Assembly: GCA_002917775.1 (NCBI GenBank) | Contig: KZ627156.1 | Location: 914,838 to 978,837, forward strand | Origin: Glaciozyma antarctica PI12 | Lineage: Eukaryota > Basidiomycota > Microbotryomycetes > Kriegeriales > Camptobasidiaceae | Direction: 5' to 3' | Length of the DNA stretch: 64,000 nucleotides | Part shown: one piece after another, positions 32,883 to 42,701 of the stretch | Layout of the letters: every line of letters begins with the position of its first letter | Position numbering within the stretch: position 1 is the stretch's first letter | Notes under the pieces: generated by a model | What the model was told of the DNA's origin: nothing | The model's database searches: none | The model's input: only the letters and a program-made list of their open reading frames with translations | Program-made: the position numbers and the translations under genes

Positions 32883-34418
32883 ATGTCCTCCTCGTGAGTC
32901 TCCCGTTCTGGCGCGCCTCGCCGGCCTCGCCCCAGGGACGCGAGTCACTGACCATCTCATCACCTGCAGGACTCGCCCTCCAGTCAAGAGGCAGTACGGC
33001 TCCCGCAAGAACACCACCACCTCTACGCCCGCCTTCTCCTCCCAGTCCTCCACGTACGGCGCCTCTTCCCACCCTTTCGCCTTCCCGCTCTGACCTCCTT
33101 TCTCTCCCCACAGCTACCGCTCCTCCCCCTCCACCTCCAGCGCCTCCAGCACCCCCATCCTACCCCGATTCCGCTCCTCCCAATCCTCCTACGAGTGGAA
33201 TGACCTGCTCGACGACCCCGACTCGAGCTACGTCGCCAGCACCTCCGGACGCGCCGAGACGCCCCCCACTTCGCCTGAAGTCGCGCAGAAGAAGAAGGAA
33301 GGGGAAATGGAGGTGGGAGGAGAGGCTAGCACGAGTGCTACGCCGGCGCGTGAGAGGAGGGAGAGGCTCAAGCTCGCGCCCAAGGCCCTCACCACCGACC
33401 TCCGCTCCTTCTTCGGCAAGGTCTCTCCCCGCAAGCGTGGTCTCGCTGAATCGGACGACGAGTCGACTCAGAAGCCTGCTGCGCGTGTAGGACGCCGGAA
33501 GGTCTTGAGTGTATCGACGGGGAGCTCGTCCTCCGACTCGAAGCCCAAGCTCGCGACGAAGCCGGCGAAGAAGATGGAGCAGCTCTTTCTGGATCCGTTT
33601 GACACGATGGGACATGCGACGCTTTCTTGCGCTGTTTGCGCGATGTCGTACGCTAGGACGCCGGAGGATATGGAGCTGCATACGAAGCATCATAAGAAGG
33701 TGGTCGGAGGGTGCGATTGGATTGTGGGGGACGTCAAAGGGGTTACAGTACTCGAGGAAGGAGTGGAGTGGAGCGGGAATCAGGACGGGAAGATTGTGAT
33801 GGTCGATGCGGGAACCACTGGTCTGGTGGGGAAGAAGGTGCGTTCGCTCGCTCCCGAGTCTCGCAGGTCGCTGACCGCCTTTGCGCGCACAGATCAAAGA
33901 CGTCCTCGCCACGATCGACACGGAGCTTTCTTCAACCCAACTTACACCCTCGCAACTGGTCGAGTGCAAGCTCTTCCTCTTCGTCACGCCCCAGCGGAAG
34001 GTCATCGCCTGCGCCGTCGTCCAGCGCATCCAATCCGCCTACCGAGTCGTCAGCTCCAAGGCCCTCTCCTCCTCCGAACCCAAGGCCGACCTCCTCCGCT
34101 TCGGCGAGCAAGAAGGCGCCGTTTTTTGCTCGTACGTCCTCTCTCCGCCATTCTCGAACAGCTCTAACGACCTCTCGCAGCCCCACCCCTCTCCCGACTC
34201 TCCTCGGAGTCCACCGCATCTGGACCTCCTCTTCGCACCGCAACGCCGGCTTCGCAAGCCTTCTCCTCGACGCCGCCGCAGGGCGATTCATTTACGGCTG
34301 TCCGATCCCAAAGCAGCGGCGAGCGCTGGACGTCGCGTTTAGTCAACCGACTGGAGCAGGGATGGCGCTGGCGAGGAGCTGGACGGGGACGGACGCGTTT
34401 AGGGTGTTTGTGGAGTAG
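32883..34418 (+). CDS. ECO1: sister-chromatid cohesion acetyltransferase Eco1
   Basis: Acetylates the cohesin subunit Smc3 in S phase. ATG 32883 begins an exon of only 11 bases; splicing to 32970 gives MSSSTRPPVKRQYGSRKNTT, with the KRxYG-type N-terminal motif of this family. A further intron removes about 33052-33113. Then come a PIP-like segment (TTDLRSFFGK), the C2H2 finger ATLSCAVCAMSYARTPEDME with HTKHHKK, the acetyltransferase core with VECKLFLFVTPQRKVIACAVV, and the acetyl-CoA-binding end GVHRIWTSSSHRNAGFASLL, FIYGCPIPKQRRALDVAFS and PTGAGMALARSW, ending DAFRVFVE at 34418. Length about 430 residues. Clear family member. Confidence 0.95.
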
Positions 34419-34521
34419 AGGAGGAGTGGAGGCGGGCGATGTTGCTGAATTTAGGGCTGCGTACGTGCAGCGCGGGAGCAGATCGTCGCGAGAGCTGAAT
34501 TACCGACGTGCGGAATGCATG

Positions 34522-36398
34522 CTACATTGCCAGCTCCTTCCCTTTCCCCTTGTGAACGGAGACAATCTCCGCCGCCTCATGGTCCTCCTCTGCATCACTC
34601 GCGTCGCCGTCCTCGACGTCCTCGAACTCTTCCGACGAGTCTGGCAGGTCGTCCATGCTGTCGGCAACCTCGCTCGTCGCGTCGTCCGAGATCGCAGCAG
34701 CCTCCTCAACAAGCTCCTCCTCCTCCTCGACGTCCTTCACGCCAAGTTCCGGCGTCTTGAGGCCCTCCGCCCCTTCGCCTACGTCGCTCTCCCGCTCGCT
34801 CTCCGCCTCCCTCCCCGCGTCGAGCTCAGCCTCACTCTCCTGCTCCTCCTCATCGCTCTCCTCCTCCCCCAGCATCCTTACGCCAATCTCCGGCAAAACC
34901 TTCGCATCCTTCCAACACTCTCCCGTCCCCGGCGCCCTCTCCTCCTCCCTCGGCACACTCGGCAACGGTGGACTCGCACTCCTCCTCTCAACCCTCCTCG
35001 TCCGTTCAGGCGAGCTCCCCGCCCCACTCAACGCACTACTCATCGACCACCTCTGCGTATTGGCCGGAGACGCTGAGCCCGCAAGATGGAGAGGCCGAGG
35101 GGCGGGAACTCGAGTTCCTGTAGAGAGGATAGGGCGCGGCGGAGGGGAGGGAGGAGATTCGATAGGTTTGACGACGACGGGGATACACTCCCATTGCCTG
35201 CGACGCCAGCGGCGCAGTTCCTTTTTCGCTGTTGGGGCGAGACCGAGGGAGGAGGAGGAGTGGGAGAGAGCTTCCGAGGGGAATTTCTCGCGCCAGTTGC
35301 GCGGGAGGGCGACGACGCGGAGAGGGCGGTAGGCGGTTTCGTCGTCGTCTGAGTCCGAGTCGTCTGAGAAGGAGGGGTGGGAGGAGGAGGAGGGGATGGG
35401 AGGGAGTTCAAAGACGGTGCGGGTTCCTGGAGAGTGGGCGTGTTCCCATGGTGGCTGGAGAGGAGGGACGGGGAGAGAGGGCGAGGGTGCTGGTGCCGAG
35501 GAGGTCTTGCCGAAGAGGTTTAGGGAGCCAAACTTCTCTCCGATCCCGGAGAGGAGAGAGGGAACGACCCAGGCTTCCTCCTTCTTGCGCTTCATCGGGA
35601 CTTGCTCGACGATGAACTCGGTCTCCATCCAGCTTGTGCGCGAGGGGTTCGGGCCCTAACGTCGTGGAATGTCAGCGTCGCTCGAATAGCTGGACCTCGG
35701 AGGGAGAGACTCACGGGATATGAAGGATCGCAAGCGAATAGGACGTGCAGGGTCGAGGTTTCGGGGTCGAGCGAGAACTGGGGGAGAGGGTGGGAGGCGC
35801 GCGAGGGAATTGGGTAGATGGGGTGAGGAATGGCGAGTTTGAGGACGTCGTCTGCGCATCCGTCTTAGCTGACATCCAATTACAGAACCAGGAGCAACGA
35901 ACCGACGCAGTCGATAGCTCTTCCATCCGCAGACGCGGTCATCAAATGCCCTCCCCAGTCCAGGAAGAGGACCTGGTTGTTCTGCGAATTCTGCAGCGTC
36001 GTGCTCCCACGCAAAACGTTGGGGATCTTGACTGGGTGCAGGCAGATCTGAACGAGCGCGTTAGCTGGCACGCCCTCAGCTCCCCTCCAACCGTGGCTCA
36101 CCTCTGACCCCTCCGCCGTGGCTCGGTGGTGCACGTCAAACGTTCGCTGGCGCGGCGCCTTGGATCTTAGGAGAAAGTAGCCTGACGGCAATCCCAAGTA
36201 GCTGACCCCGTGCTCCATCACTGGCTCCGTACGCGGCATCCCCTGGCCGCTGAGAGGTCGCGACGGGAACGCAGGTTGTAGAGGAGTAGTGAGACTGGCG
36301 TAAGACGGTGGTGGATGCGGTGCAGATTCGGGGAGCGCCAGGAAAGGGGACGAGTCGGTAGGCAAGTCGGGAAGTCGTCCTCCATTGGCGTTGCTCAT
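34522..36398 (-). CDS. conserved-looking hypothetical protein with acidic C-terminus
   Basis: Not recognised. Start ATG 36398 (MSNANGGRLPDLPTDSSPF). The N-terminal half has a PPPSY motif followed by a folded-looking region: VSYLGLPSGYFLLRSKAPRQ, RTFDVHHRATAEGSE, CLHPVKIPNVLRGSTT and NNQVLFLDWGGHLMTASADG, then LKLAIPHPIYPIPSR and FSLDPETSTLHVLFACDPSY. The last exon (35640-34522) is disordered: an acidic cluster, TRRVERRSASPPLPSVPRE, and long Glu/Asp runs, ending GKGKELAM. Three introns. Eukaryotic low-complexity tails of this type are common in nuclear or trafficking proteins, but I make no functional claim. Confidence 0.65.
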
Positions 36399-36828
36399 CG
36401 TGGAGGGGAGAGGAGCTGCGAGGGCGTGGCGGTGCCGTGGAGGTGCGTGTGAGGGCTGCCTGCTGGGGTTGCTGGAGGCCTGCTCTAATCCTAGTGCCCA
36501 GGTGGATCTGGCGTTGCTGTTCCGTCGAAACGAGTCGTGGTGAGAGAGAGAGAGACCAGGCCCCCTGCGCATGCAGCTGCGGTCCTCGACGTCCTCGACG
36601 GCTCCTTTTGCTCTCCCTCCTCCACTTCCTCTTTACCCTTGCCGTGCAGCCTTCTGTCTCTCGAACCCCACCCGAGCTCTCGACAGGCAAGGCACAACTC
36701 CTCACCGCCTATCCTATCTCCGAATCCTCGCCTCTTCTCCGAGATTGAGCACGTCGGGAAGCGGGGACACCTACCAAATACTCAAAGCGGGAGTCAAGGT
36801 TCCACACCCAGGAAGGAGGACTCTCAGG
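36399..36828. promoter_or_regulatory. divergent intergenic region
   Basis: Lies between the hypothetical gene on the minus strand and the Atos-family gene on the plus strand. Open frames in this stretch are unsupported. It contains a GAGAGAGAGA tract at about 36543-36552. Confidence 0.45.
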
Positions 36829-38595
36829 ATGAGCTGGGGGCAGCAGCAAGGTGAGTGAGGTCGGGTCGGGTGGTCAGGCGAGGTGGGGAGGAGGCTCGTC
36901 CTTGTCTTGTGGGGAGCACTGGGAGCACGGGGGAGCTCTGGAATCTTGTGATGAATTCTTCAGGGGAACGACGTGCTGACCGCTCTTTGCGCAGACCCGT
37001 ACCATCCACAGCACTCGACCTCCTCCTCCTCCGAGTCAACAACCTCCGAACCCATCACGATCGCCACTATCACCTCTCCCACTCCCTCCTCTTCTCAGCA
37101 CCTTCATCCTACCTTCAACTCGACCCACTCCCCCGCGCACAGGAGCTTTACGCCTCCTGAAAGCTTCGGAAGCCGGATCCTTGATGGGCCTCTTTCGGAC
37201 CTCCTCCCCGCCTTCCCTGGCTCGACCAGTGGCTCCAGCTCCGGCGAGAGCTCGTTCAGCGGATCTCTGGGGCTTGGAGCGAGGCTTTCCCCGACTGGCG
37301 CACCGGTCTTTGCGAGACGAGTCGTCTCCACTCCTCTCCCAAGCGCCTTCCACGCCTCCTCTCCTCGAAGCCCTCTCTCCGCCGGTGCATCCTTCCCCCA
37401 CTCCCGCCAGCATTCTTACGACCCAACTCCTCGACGCCGTTCCGCCCAATTCTCCCTCGCCGGCACCCACCCCTCCACATCCACCCTCCCCTCGCCATCG
37501 CACAAGTCACGACGTCGTTCCTCCGTTTCAGCACCGCAAGGTGCTCTCGTAGGCTCGTACGAGAATTCCCTCCTCGCAGGACGGCTTTCCGCAACTCCCT
37601 CTCCACCCATCGACTTTCACGCCTCGATTGGCGTCCTCGGTTCCTCCGACTCGCCCTCCAAACTTCGCTGCCCGACGCACCTCCACATCCCCTTCGGCGC
37701 GACCTTCTACCCGAACGTCGAGAGCGGGACGTCTTCGCCTTTCGTCGGTACGATCGACCTCGAGGCGCACTACCTTTCCCTCCTCTCCCCCGCCTGCGAC
37801 GCTCTCCCCCGATTTCCGGGCTACCGCCTCCCTCCACGCGGGCAGGTCCAGCTGGTCATCAAGAATCCTAACTCGACCGCAATCAAGCTCTTCCTCATTC
37901 CCTACGACCTGACGGGCCTCGAACGGAACGGGGAGGGCGGCAAGACCTTCTTGCGACAGAAGAGCTACGCTGTCGTCGAAGAAGGGAGCGACGAGGGGAA
38001 AGGTCGACTGCGGTACGCCGTCCATCTGCAGTTCTGCGCACCGCCAACGAGTGGGGAACCGAGGTATTTCCTCCACAACACGATCCGCGTCGTCTTTGCG
38101 TCGCGCGCGCTGGATTCGACCGAGCGGCTGAGGGTCGTTGCCGAGGGACCAGAGGGGATAGGCAGAGGGAACAGGACGGCGGAGGAGTGGTTTGCACCGT
38201 ATCGAGGACCGGGGAACGAGTGGGAGATGGCGAGGAAGAAGGCGAAGGAGCGGGAGAAGGCGCGGAAGAGGGAGGTCGTCGTGGGGCTCGCGGACGCCGT
38301 ATTGCGGGTCAAAGAAGAGGAGTTGACGACGCACGCCATGTCGCTGGATCCGGACTACGTCTCCGAGTCGTTCGAGCTGCCTACGCCACCAGGACCGAGG
38401 CTCAATACCCATCCTACCCATTCTCCTCCGCTACCCATCTCCCTTTCGACTCTCTCGCACGTCCTTCCTTCTTTCGACCTCTCCTTCGAGCGGCCTGCGT
38501 CGCCGGTGGTAGTGAGCGGGAGGTCAGGGCTGTCGACGTCGAGGCCGGGCAGTCGAGCTGGGGGAGAGCAGGGGAGGGAGAGGTGGAAGCGTTGA
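36829..38595 (+). CDS. Atos/FAM214-family protein (DUF4210 + chromosome-segregation domain)
   Basis: ATG 36829 opens a 22-base coding part; splicing to about 36993 gives MSWGQQQDPYHPQHSTSSSS. A serine-rich region follows. Then comes GSYENSLLAGRLS (37551-37590), the DUF4210 signature, then CPTHLHIPFGATFYPNVE, SPFVGTIDLEAHYLSLL, FPGYRLPPRGQVQLVIKNPN, AIKLFLIPYDLTG, KTFLRQKSY, LRYAVHLQFCAP and YFLHNTIRVVFASRALDS. These blocks in this order define the Atos/FAM214 family, whose fission-yeast member affects meiotic chromosome segregation and whose animal members act as transcriptional regulators. The C-terminus is a charged helix plus a disordered tail ending GRERWKR. Apart from the one early intron the gene is a single long exon. 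Confidence 0.88.
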
Positions 38596-38931
38596 GGATT
38601 CGTTTGCATTCAGCATAGCACTGTAGTATACCTTGGAACATGAATCACGGTCGTTCACAGGGGGCAATTTGCGGAGACAATCGAGACTGGAGAATCGTCG
38701 ACGGCGCATCTTCCTTCCTCCGTCCGTTCCCTTCCCCCTGCTGCAGGTTTCGCTTCAGCCTGCTTGTTTCTTGCTTTGGGCACTCTGTGAGCGTAGAGGG
38801 GAAGAGAGGGCTCACTGCAGAAGCAATTCAAGCTGGCAACGGCTGCGGCGGGGAATGGAGGACACATCTTAGCTACGGAGTCGCTCTGACGACCCCAGGA
38901 GGTAGGAAGGGCTGCTCCATACTTTACTAAA

Positions 38932-39440
38932 GCTGCGCTCTGGATCTAAAGGACGAAGAAGGAGACCGCATTGCCATCGTACGTGTTGCACACTCTCGTC
39001 CTGTCCCAGCTGAGCTGAGTCCGTCCCAGTCCTCCGACATCGAGCTTCACGAGATCTTCACCTCTCTCGACTCCAGTACCTCCCTCCTTCACTTCGACCT
39101 CTTCCTCGTCGACGCAGTCGACTCTCAGAGCCCCACCAAGTCGGAGAGCGAGGTGGGAAAGCAGGACATGGCGGACGACCGCAGCGTGACTGAGATCCTG
39201 TGCTCCGGAGGAGAGGAGTCACACGCGTCGGGCGAGGGGACTAAGGATGATTTCGGAGGTATCAGCGTGAAAGACGAAGGTCCTGGGGACGACGTCCAAG
39301 TTCTGGACGAGAGGGAGGAGTCGCGAGGGGGAGCGAAGAGGAAGAAGAAGGCGGAGGGAGCTGGGATGATGACGAGGTCAAAGTCGGATTTTGGAAAGGG
39401 AATTATGACTAGGTTGAGGTCGAAGACGAGCAGGAGATAG
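38932..39440 (+). pseudogene. truncated PB1-domain paralog (5' part not found)
   Basis: An exon opening near 38932 encodes ALDLKDEEGDRIAI; an intron of about 50 nt starting GTACGT follows, then SSDIELHEIFTSLDSSTSLL, HFDLFLVDAVDS and an acidic/basic tail (RGGAKRKKKAEGAG, MTRSKSDFGKGIMTRLRSK) to the stop at 39440. This is the C-terminal half of a PB1 domain. It matches the full PB1 gene 1 kb downstream (YLEDEDRITI / SSDAELGELFATLEPTSSVL) in residues and in the exact intron position. I could not find the first half of a PB1 domain between 38600 and 38930, so it may be a degenerate tandem copy, or a gene whose 5' exons I fail to see. Confidence 0.45.
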
Positions 39441-40313
39441 TGGGAGGTCTCAGCAACTTGAATCAGTGCGCTTGAATCCGTCCTTGATTGAGACGTTGTT
39501 CCGTGTCTGAGAGAAACACATCTTGCACGCCTGCCCAAAAAACAGGCAACCAAGATGTCAGATTCTTTTTGGGAGGGAATCAAGGCGGGAGGTGCAAACT
39601 GAGGTGCTGAGGCTTGGGTCGAATCAAATCTCGCTACCGAACTGCATCCCTTTTTCCCTTTCAAGTCCCCCTCGTGCAGCTTGTCTTCGCAAATAGAGAC
39701 CATACGCCTATAGCTTTCAAAGTTTTTTGGCTAGCAGCTCTATCCTCAATTGCTTCCTCAACATTCAGTGTCTCTCGCGACCGACGTACCACTCCTCTCT
39801 TTCAATGTCCTTCTCGCTGTTGTCTTTCCTCCAAGGTAGGTATAATTTAACTCAATCCAGCAAAATCCCATTTCTCGCAAGCACTTCGCAGCCCTAGTCG
39901 AGCGTTTGGAGCAGCGAAGCCTCGGAGGTGCGTTGCGGCAAGTTGTAGCTTTCTCCCTTCCCCTTGATCCCTCTGTACGAAAGAGCTCTGCGACTGGTTT
40001 GCAAGAACTGCGCTTTTTGTCTTCGATACATGGGGAGTTCGGGTTCGCGTTCTTAGAGCGCTCCCCAGGAAGCGAGAGCGCGAGAGAGAGGTCCGTTTTC
40101 GAGAGCGCTGGAAGTGGCGCTCCTCTGTGCGGTCGAAGCAGAGATTCTGAGTTAAGATGTCAGGGTTATTATTAATGTAACAGCTTCGAATCAAGGTCGA
40201 GTCAATCGGTGAGGAGGAGTACAGACTTGCGCGTCGGCCGCTGAAAGAGCTGAGCTTGCGTGGCCGTCGCCTCTCTCCCTCCTCCCATCGCTCGTCGACA
40301 GGAACACTTTCAA
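39441..40313. other. intergenic, with one hairpin
   Basis: About 870 bp between the PB1 fragment and the full PB1 gene. Apart from the inverted repeat at 39518-39558 and a few short pyrimidine tracts, nothing is supported. Possible promoter of the downstream gene. Confidence 0.5.
39518..39558 (+). other. inverted repeat, potential stem-loop
   Basis: Outer arms ACATCTTG and CAAGATGT flank inner arms GCCTG and CAGGC around a CCCAAAAAA loop. The two stems are separated by unpaired CAC/AAC. It lies about 80 bp after the stop of the PB1 fragment, so it could shape the 3' end of its RNA or be a small structured RNA element. Confidence 0.5.
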
Positions 40314-42542
40314 ATGGAACCTCTCAGCAACCCCAACATCTCTCTCAAGGTCGCCTTGAACGAGGCCGGCACCACCACGCTCAGGAAGGTCGTCGTCGGC
40401 CGCACCCCTCCCCCCGACCTGGGAGTCTCTCCTCTCCCTCGTCAAGGAGCGCTTCAACCTCACCAACCAACAGTTCTCGCTCACCTACTTGGAGGACGAG
40501 GACAGGATTACTATCGTGCGTTGCAGCTCTTCTGGCTCGTCTCCACCGCCCCTGACCCTTATCTCCCCCACATACAGTCCTCAGACGCTGAGCTCGGCGA
40601 GCTCTTCGCCACCCTCGAACCTACCTCCTCAGTCCTCCGTCTCGAACTCCTCCCCCAGCCCGCCGCCGTCCCCACTCCTTCCGACAACGCCACCAACCAC
40701 GTCACCGAGGCCGGCGCGCCTGTTCAGCTCCGCGTTCTCCAGGAAGAGCACGAGGAGCTGTTCAGTGAGCTTGGGAGCGAGAGCGAAGATTCGGCGGACG
40801 AGGCGTCTACTCAGCCTCCGTCGGCGGTTGGGGCGCGTAGGAGAAGGACCCCTTGGGAGCTCGTCGACACGGACTCGTCCGACGACGAGCAGCCGTACGC
40901 CGCTGGGTTCAGTTCGACCCATCGCCCAGTGCTCCAGCTCCCGAAGAAGGAGGACACGGAGGGCTTCGTAGACGACGAGTCGGACGGGTTCGTCGACGAC
41001 GAGTCGGACGGGTTCGCCGACTACGACGAGCAGGTGGGAGCGCCACGCGCGACCAGGACGAGCTCGAGCAACCGCTCTACGCTCGAGGCGAAGGATGAGA
41101 TCGCCATCGAGGAGAAGCTCGAGCGCATCTCTCTCTCCGCGACGACTCGGACTCCCGAGGTCGAAGCTGCCGACCCTACCGACGAACCTCTCCCCACCGA
41201 CTCGACGACCGCCGACCCAGCCGAAGACGCTCTCCCCTCCCCTCCCACCATCCCCGCCGCTCTCTCCGCCTTCCTCTCCTCCTTCGGTACCCGCGCCGAG
41301 GACCTCCAGTCGCACGTCCACACGCTCCTCACCGACCCCTCCCCCGCACGCCTTTCCGCCCTCTTCGCCTCGGCTCCGAGCGAAGTCCCGACGCTTGTTC
41401 GTGGAGTCACAACCGAGGTGACGCAGCTCGTTGGAGATTTGTTTCAGGGGTTTAGGAGGGAGGCGGATGGGTTGAGGGAGGAGTTTGGGAGGTTTAGGGA
41501 GGTGGTCGAGGAGGAGAAGAGGGTGTTTGAGGAGGCGATGAGGGAGATGAAGGCTGAGTTGGAGAGGAATGCTGCCGCTGCTCCTGCGGAGGACGAAGCT
41601 GCGGGCGAGGGCGAGGTAGAGGAGGAGAGCGAGGAGGAGAGCGAGGAGGAGAGCGAGGAGGTCGCCGCGGAGCGCAAGGAGAAGCACAGGTCGCAGAAGA
41701 TGGAGGAGAAGGCGAGGGCCAGTCATCAGGCGAGGCTCGAGCAGAAGAAGAGGAAGGAGGAGAGGAGGGCGAGCAAGGCGCTCAAGAGGGTCGAGAGGGT
41801 GGAGAGAAGAGGGCGAAGAAGGCTGCTGCGAAGGCTGGGAAGAGGTCGACTCGGGAGCCAGCTCTTGACGCGGAGACGAGTACGTTCCCCTCTTCATCGC
41901 ATGTTTTTGGTCGGTCGCTAAACTCTCTTCGCAGACGTCCTCCCCGCGGTCCCTCTCGATCCTCAATCCGGCCCTCACCGCCTCTCCCGCGAGCACCTCC
42001 CCACCGGCCCCGCCTCCCTCGCCGGAACGCACGACTCCCGCCAGACGTCTCGCTCGTCGGACTCGTCCCAGTCTTCCGTCACCCACCCCGAAGTCGTCGC
42101 CGCTCCCCTCGCCGACGACTTCTTCGAGCGCAAGTTCTCCCACCCCATCCCCATGCCCGGCGCCTTCGTCCCTCCCACCTCCCAAGCCCCTCCCAGGACG
42201 CCTGCGAAATACTTCTTCGGCACCTATTCGCCCCCGAAGCCCCCCAGCTGCTTCCCCAGCTCCCCCGCGTTCGGATACGCCACCCCTCCTCTCCGCCCCT
42301 CGACCGCGCCCCGCATGCCAGGCTCTTTCGACGCTCGTCTCCCCACCGCGTCGACGAGTCAGCTGCCGGAGGAATGGGCCGAAGTGGCGCCCGAGGTGTT
42401 GAGGCAGCAACTTGGCGAGCTGGGGTTCGACCTGAGGGATTTGGGTGTCCAGGTGGTGATTCAGAGGGTGTGGGAGGAGAATAGGGGGAAGAAGATGGTG
42501 GAGCTGATGGAGGAGATTGTGGCGGAGTTGCTGGGATGTTGA
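40314..42542 (+). CDS. PB1-domain protein with coiled coil and C-terminal UBA-like region
   Basis: Starts at ATG 40314 (MEPLSNPNISLKVALNEAG). The PB1 domain reads TLRKVVVGRTPPP, then TWESLLSLVKERFNLTNQQ, FSLTYLEDEDRITI and, after a 62-nt intron, SSDAELGELFATLEP. Later come acidic repeats (FVDDESDG units, about 40965-41020), a helical region (TEVTQLVGDLFQGFRREADG), a long charged coiled coil (about 41450-41820) and a C-terminal segment with EEWAEVAPEVLRQQLGELGF and MVELMEEIVAELLGC. The order PB1, coiled coil and C-terminal ubiquitin-associated-like helices recalls Nbr1/p62 cargo receptors, but no ZZ finger is seen. The frame is broken once at a six-C run (40410-40415, one base too many) and once near 41805 (two too many or one too few). 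Confidence 0.7.
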
Positions 42543-42701
42543 GCGGGATCGTCTTTGTCGCTTGTGTTTTACTTTCTTCGCACCTGTGTCTACCCCCGAC
42601 CTGTTCACGCTCTGTCATAGCTCTTTCGTGTTCCTGAAATCTCTACGCGCGCCATTCGTACCAACCGATCCAGCGCCGGAAGTTCCTGCATTGCGATCCT
42701 C
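42543..42701. other. short convergent intergenic spacer
   Basis: Only about 160 bp separate the stop codons of the PB1 gene and NPL4. 3' untranslated regions very likely overlap. No other signal. Confidence 0.4.

Noticed and set aside
40629-42608. 659-codon open frame on the minus strand
   Set aside because: It is antisense to the PB1 gene, whose sense frame has a recognisable PB1 domain, a conserved intron and a coiled coil. The antisense frame is a Leu/Arg-rich reflection of GC-rich codons.
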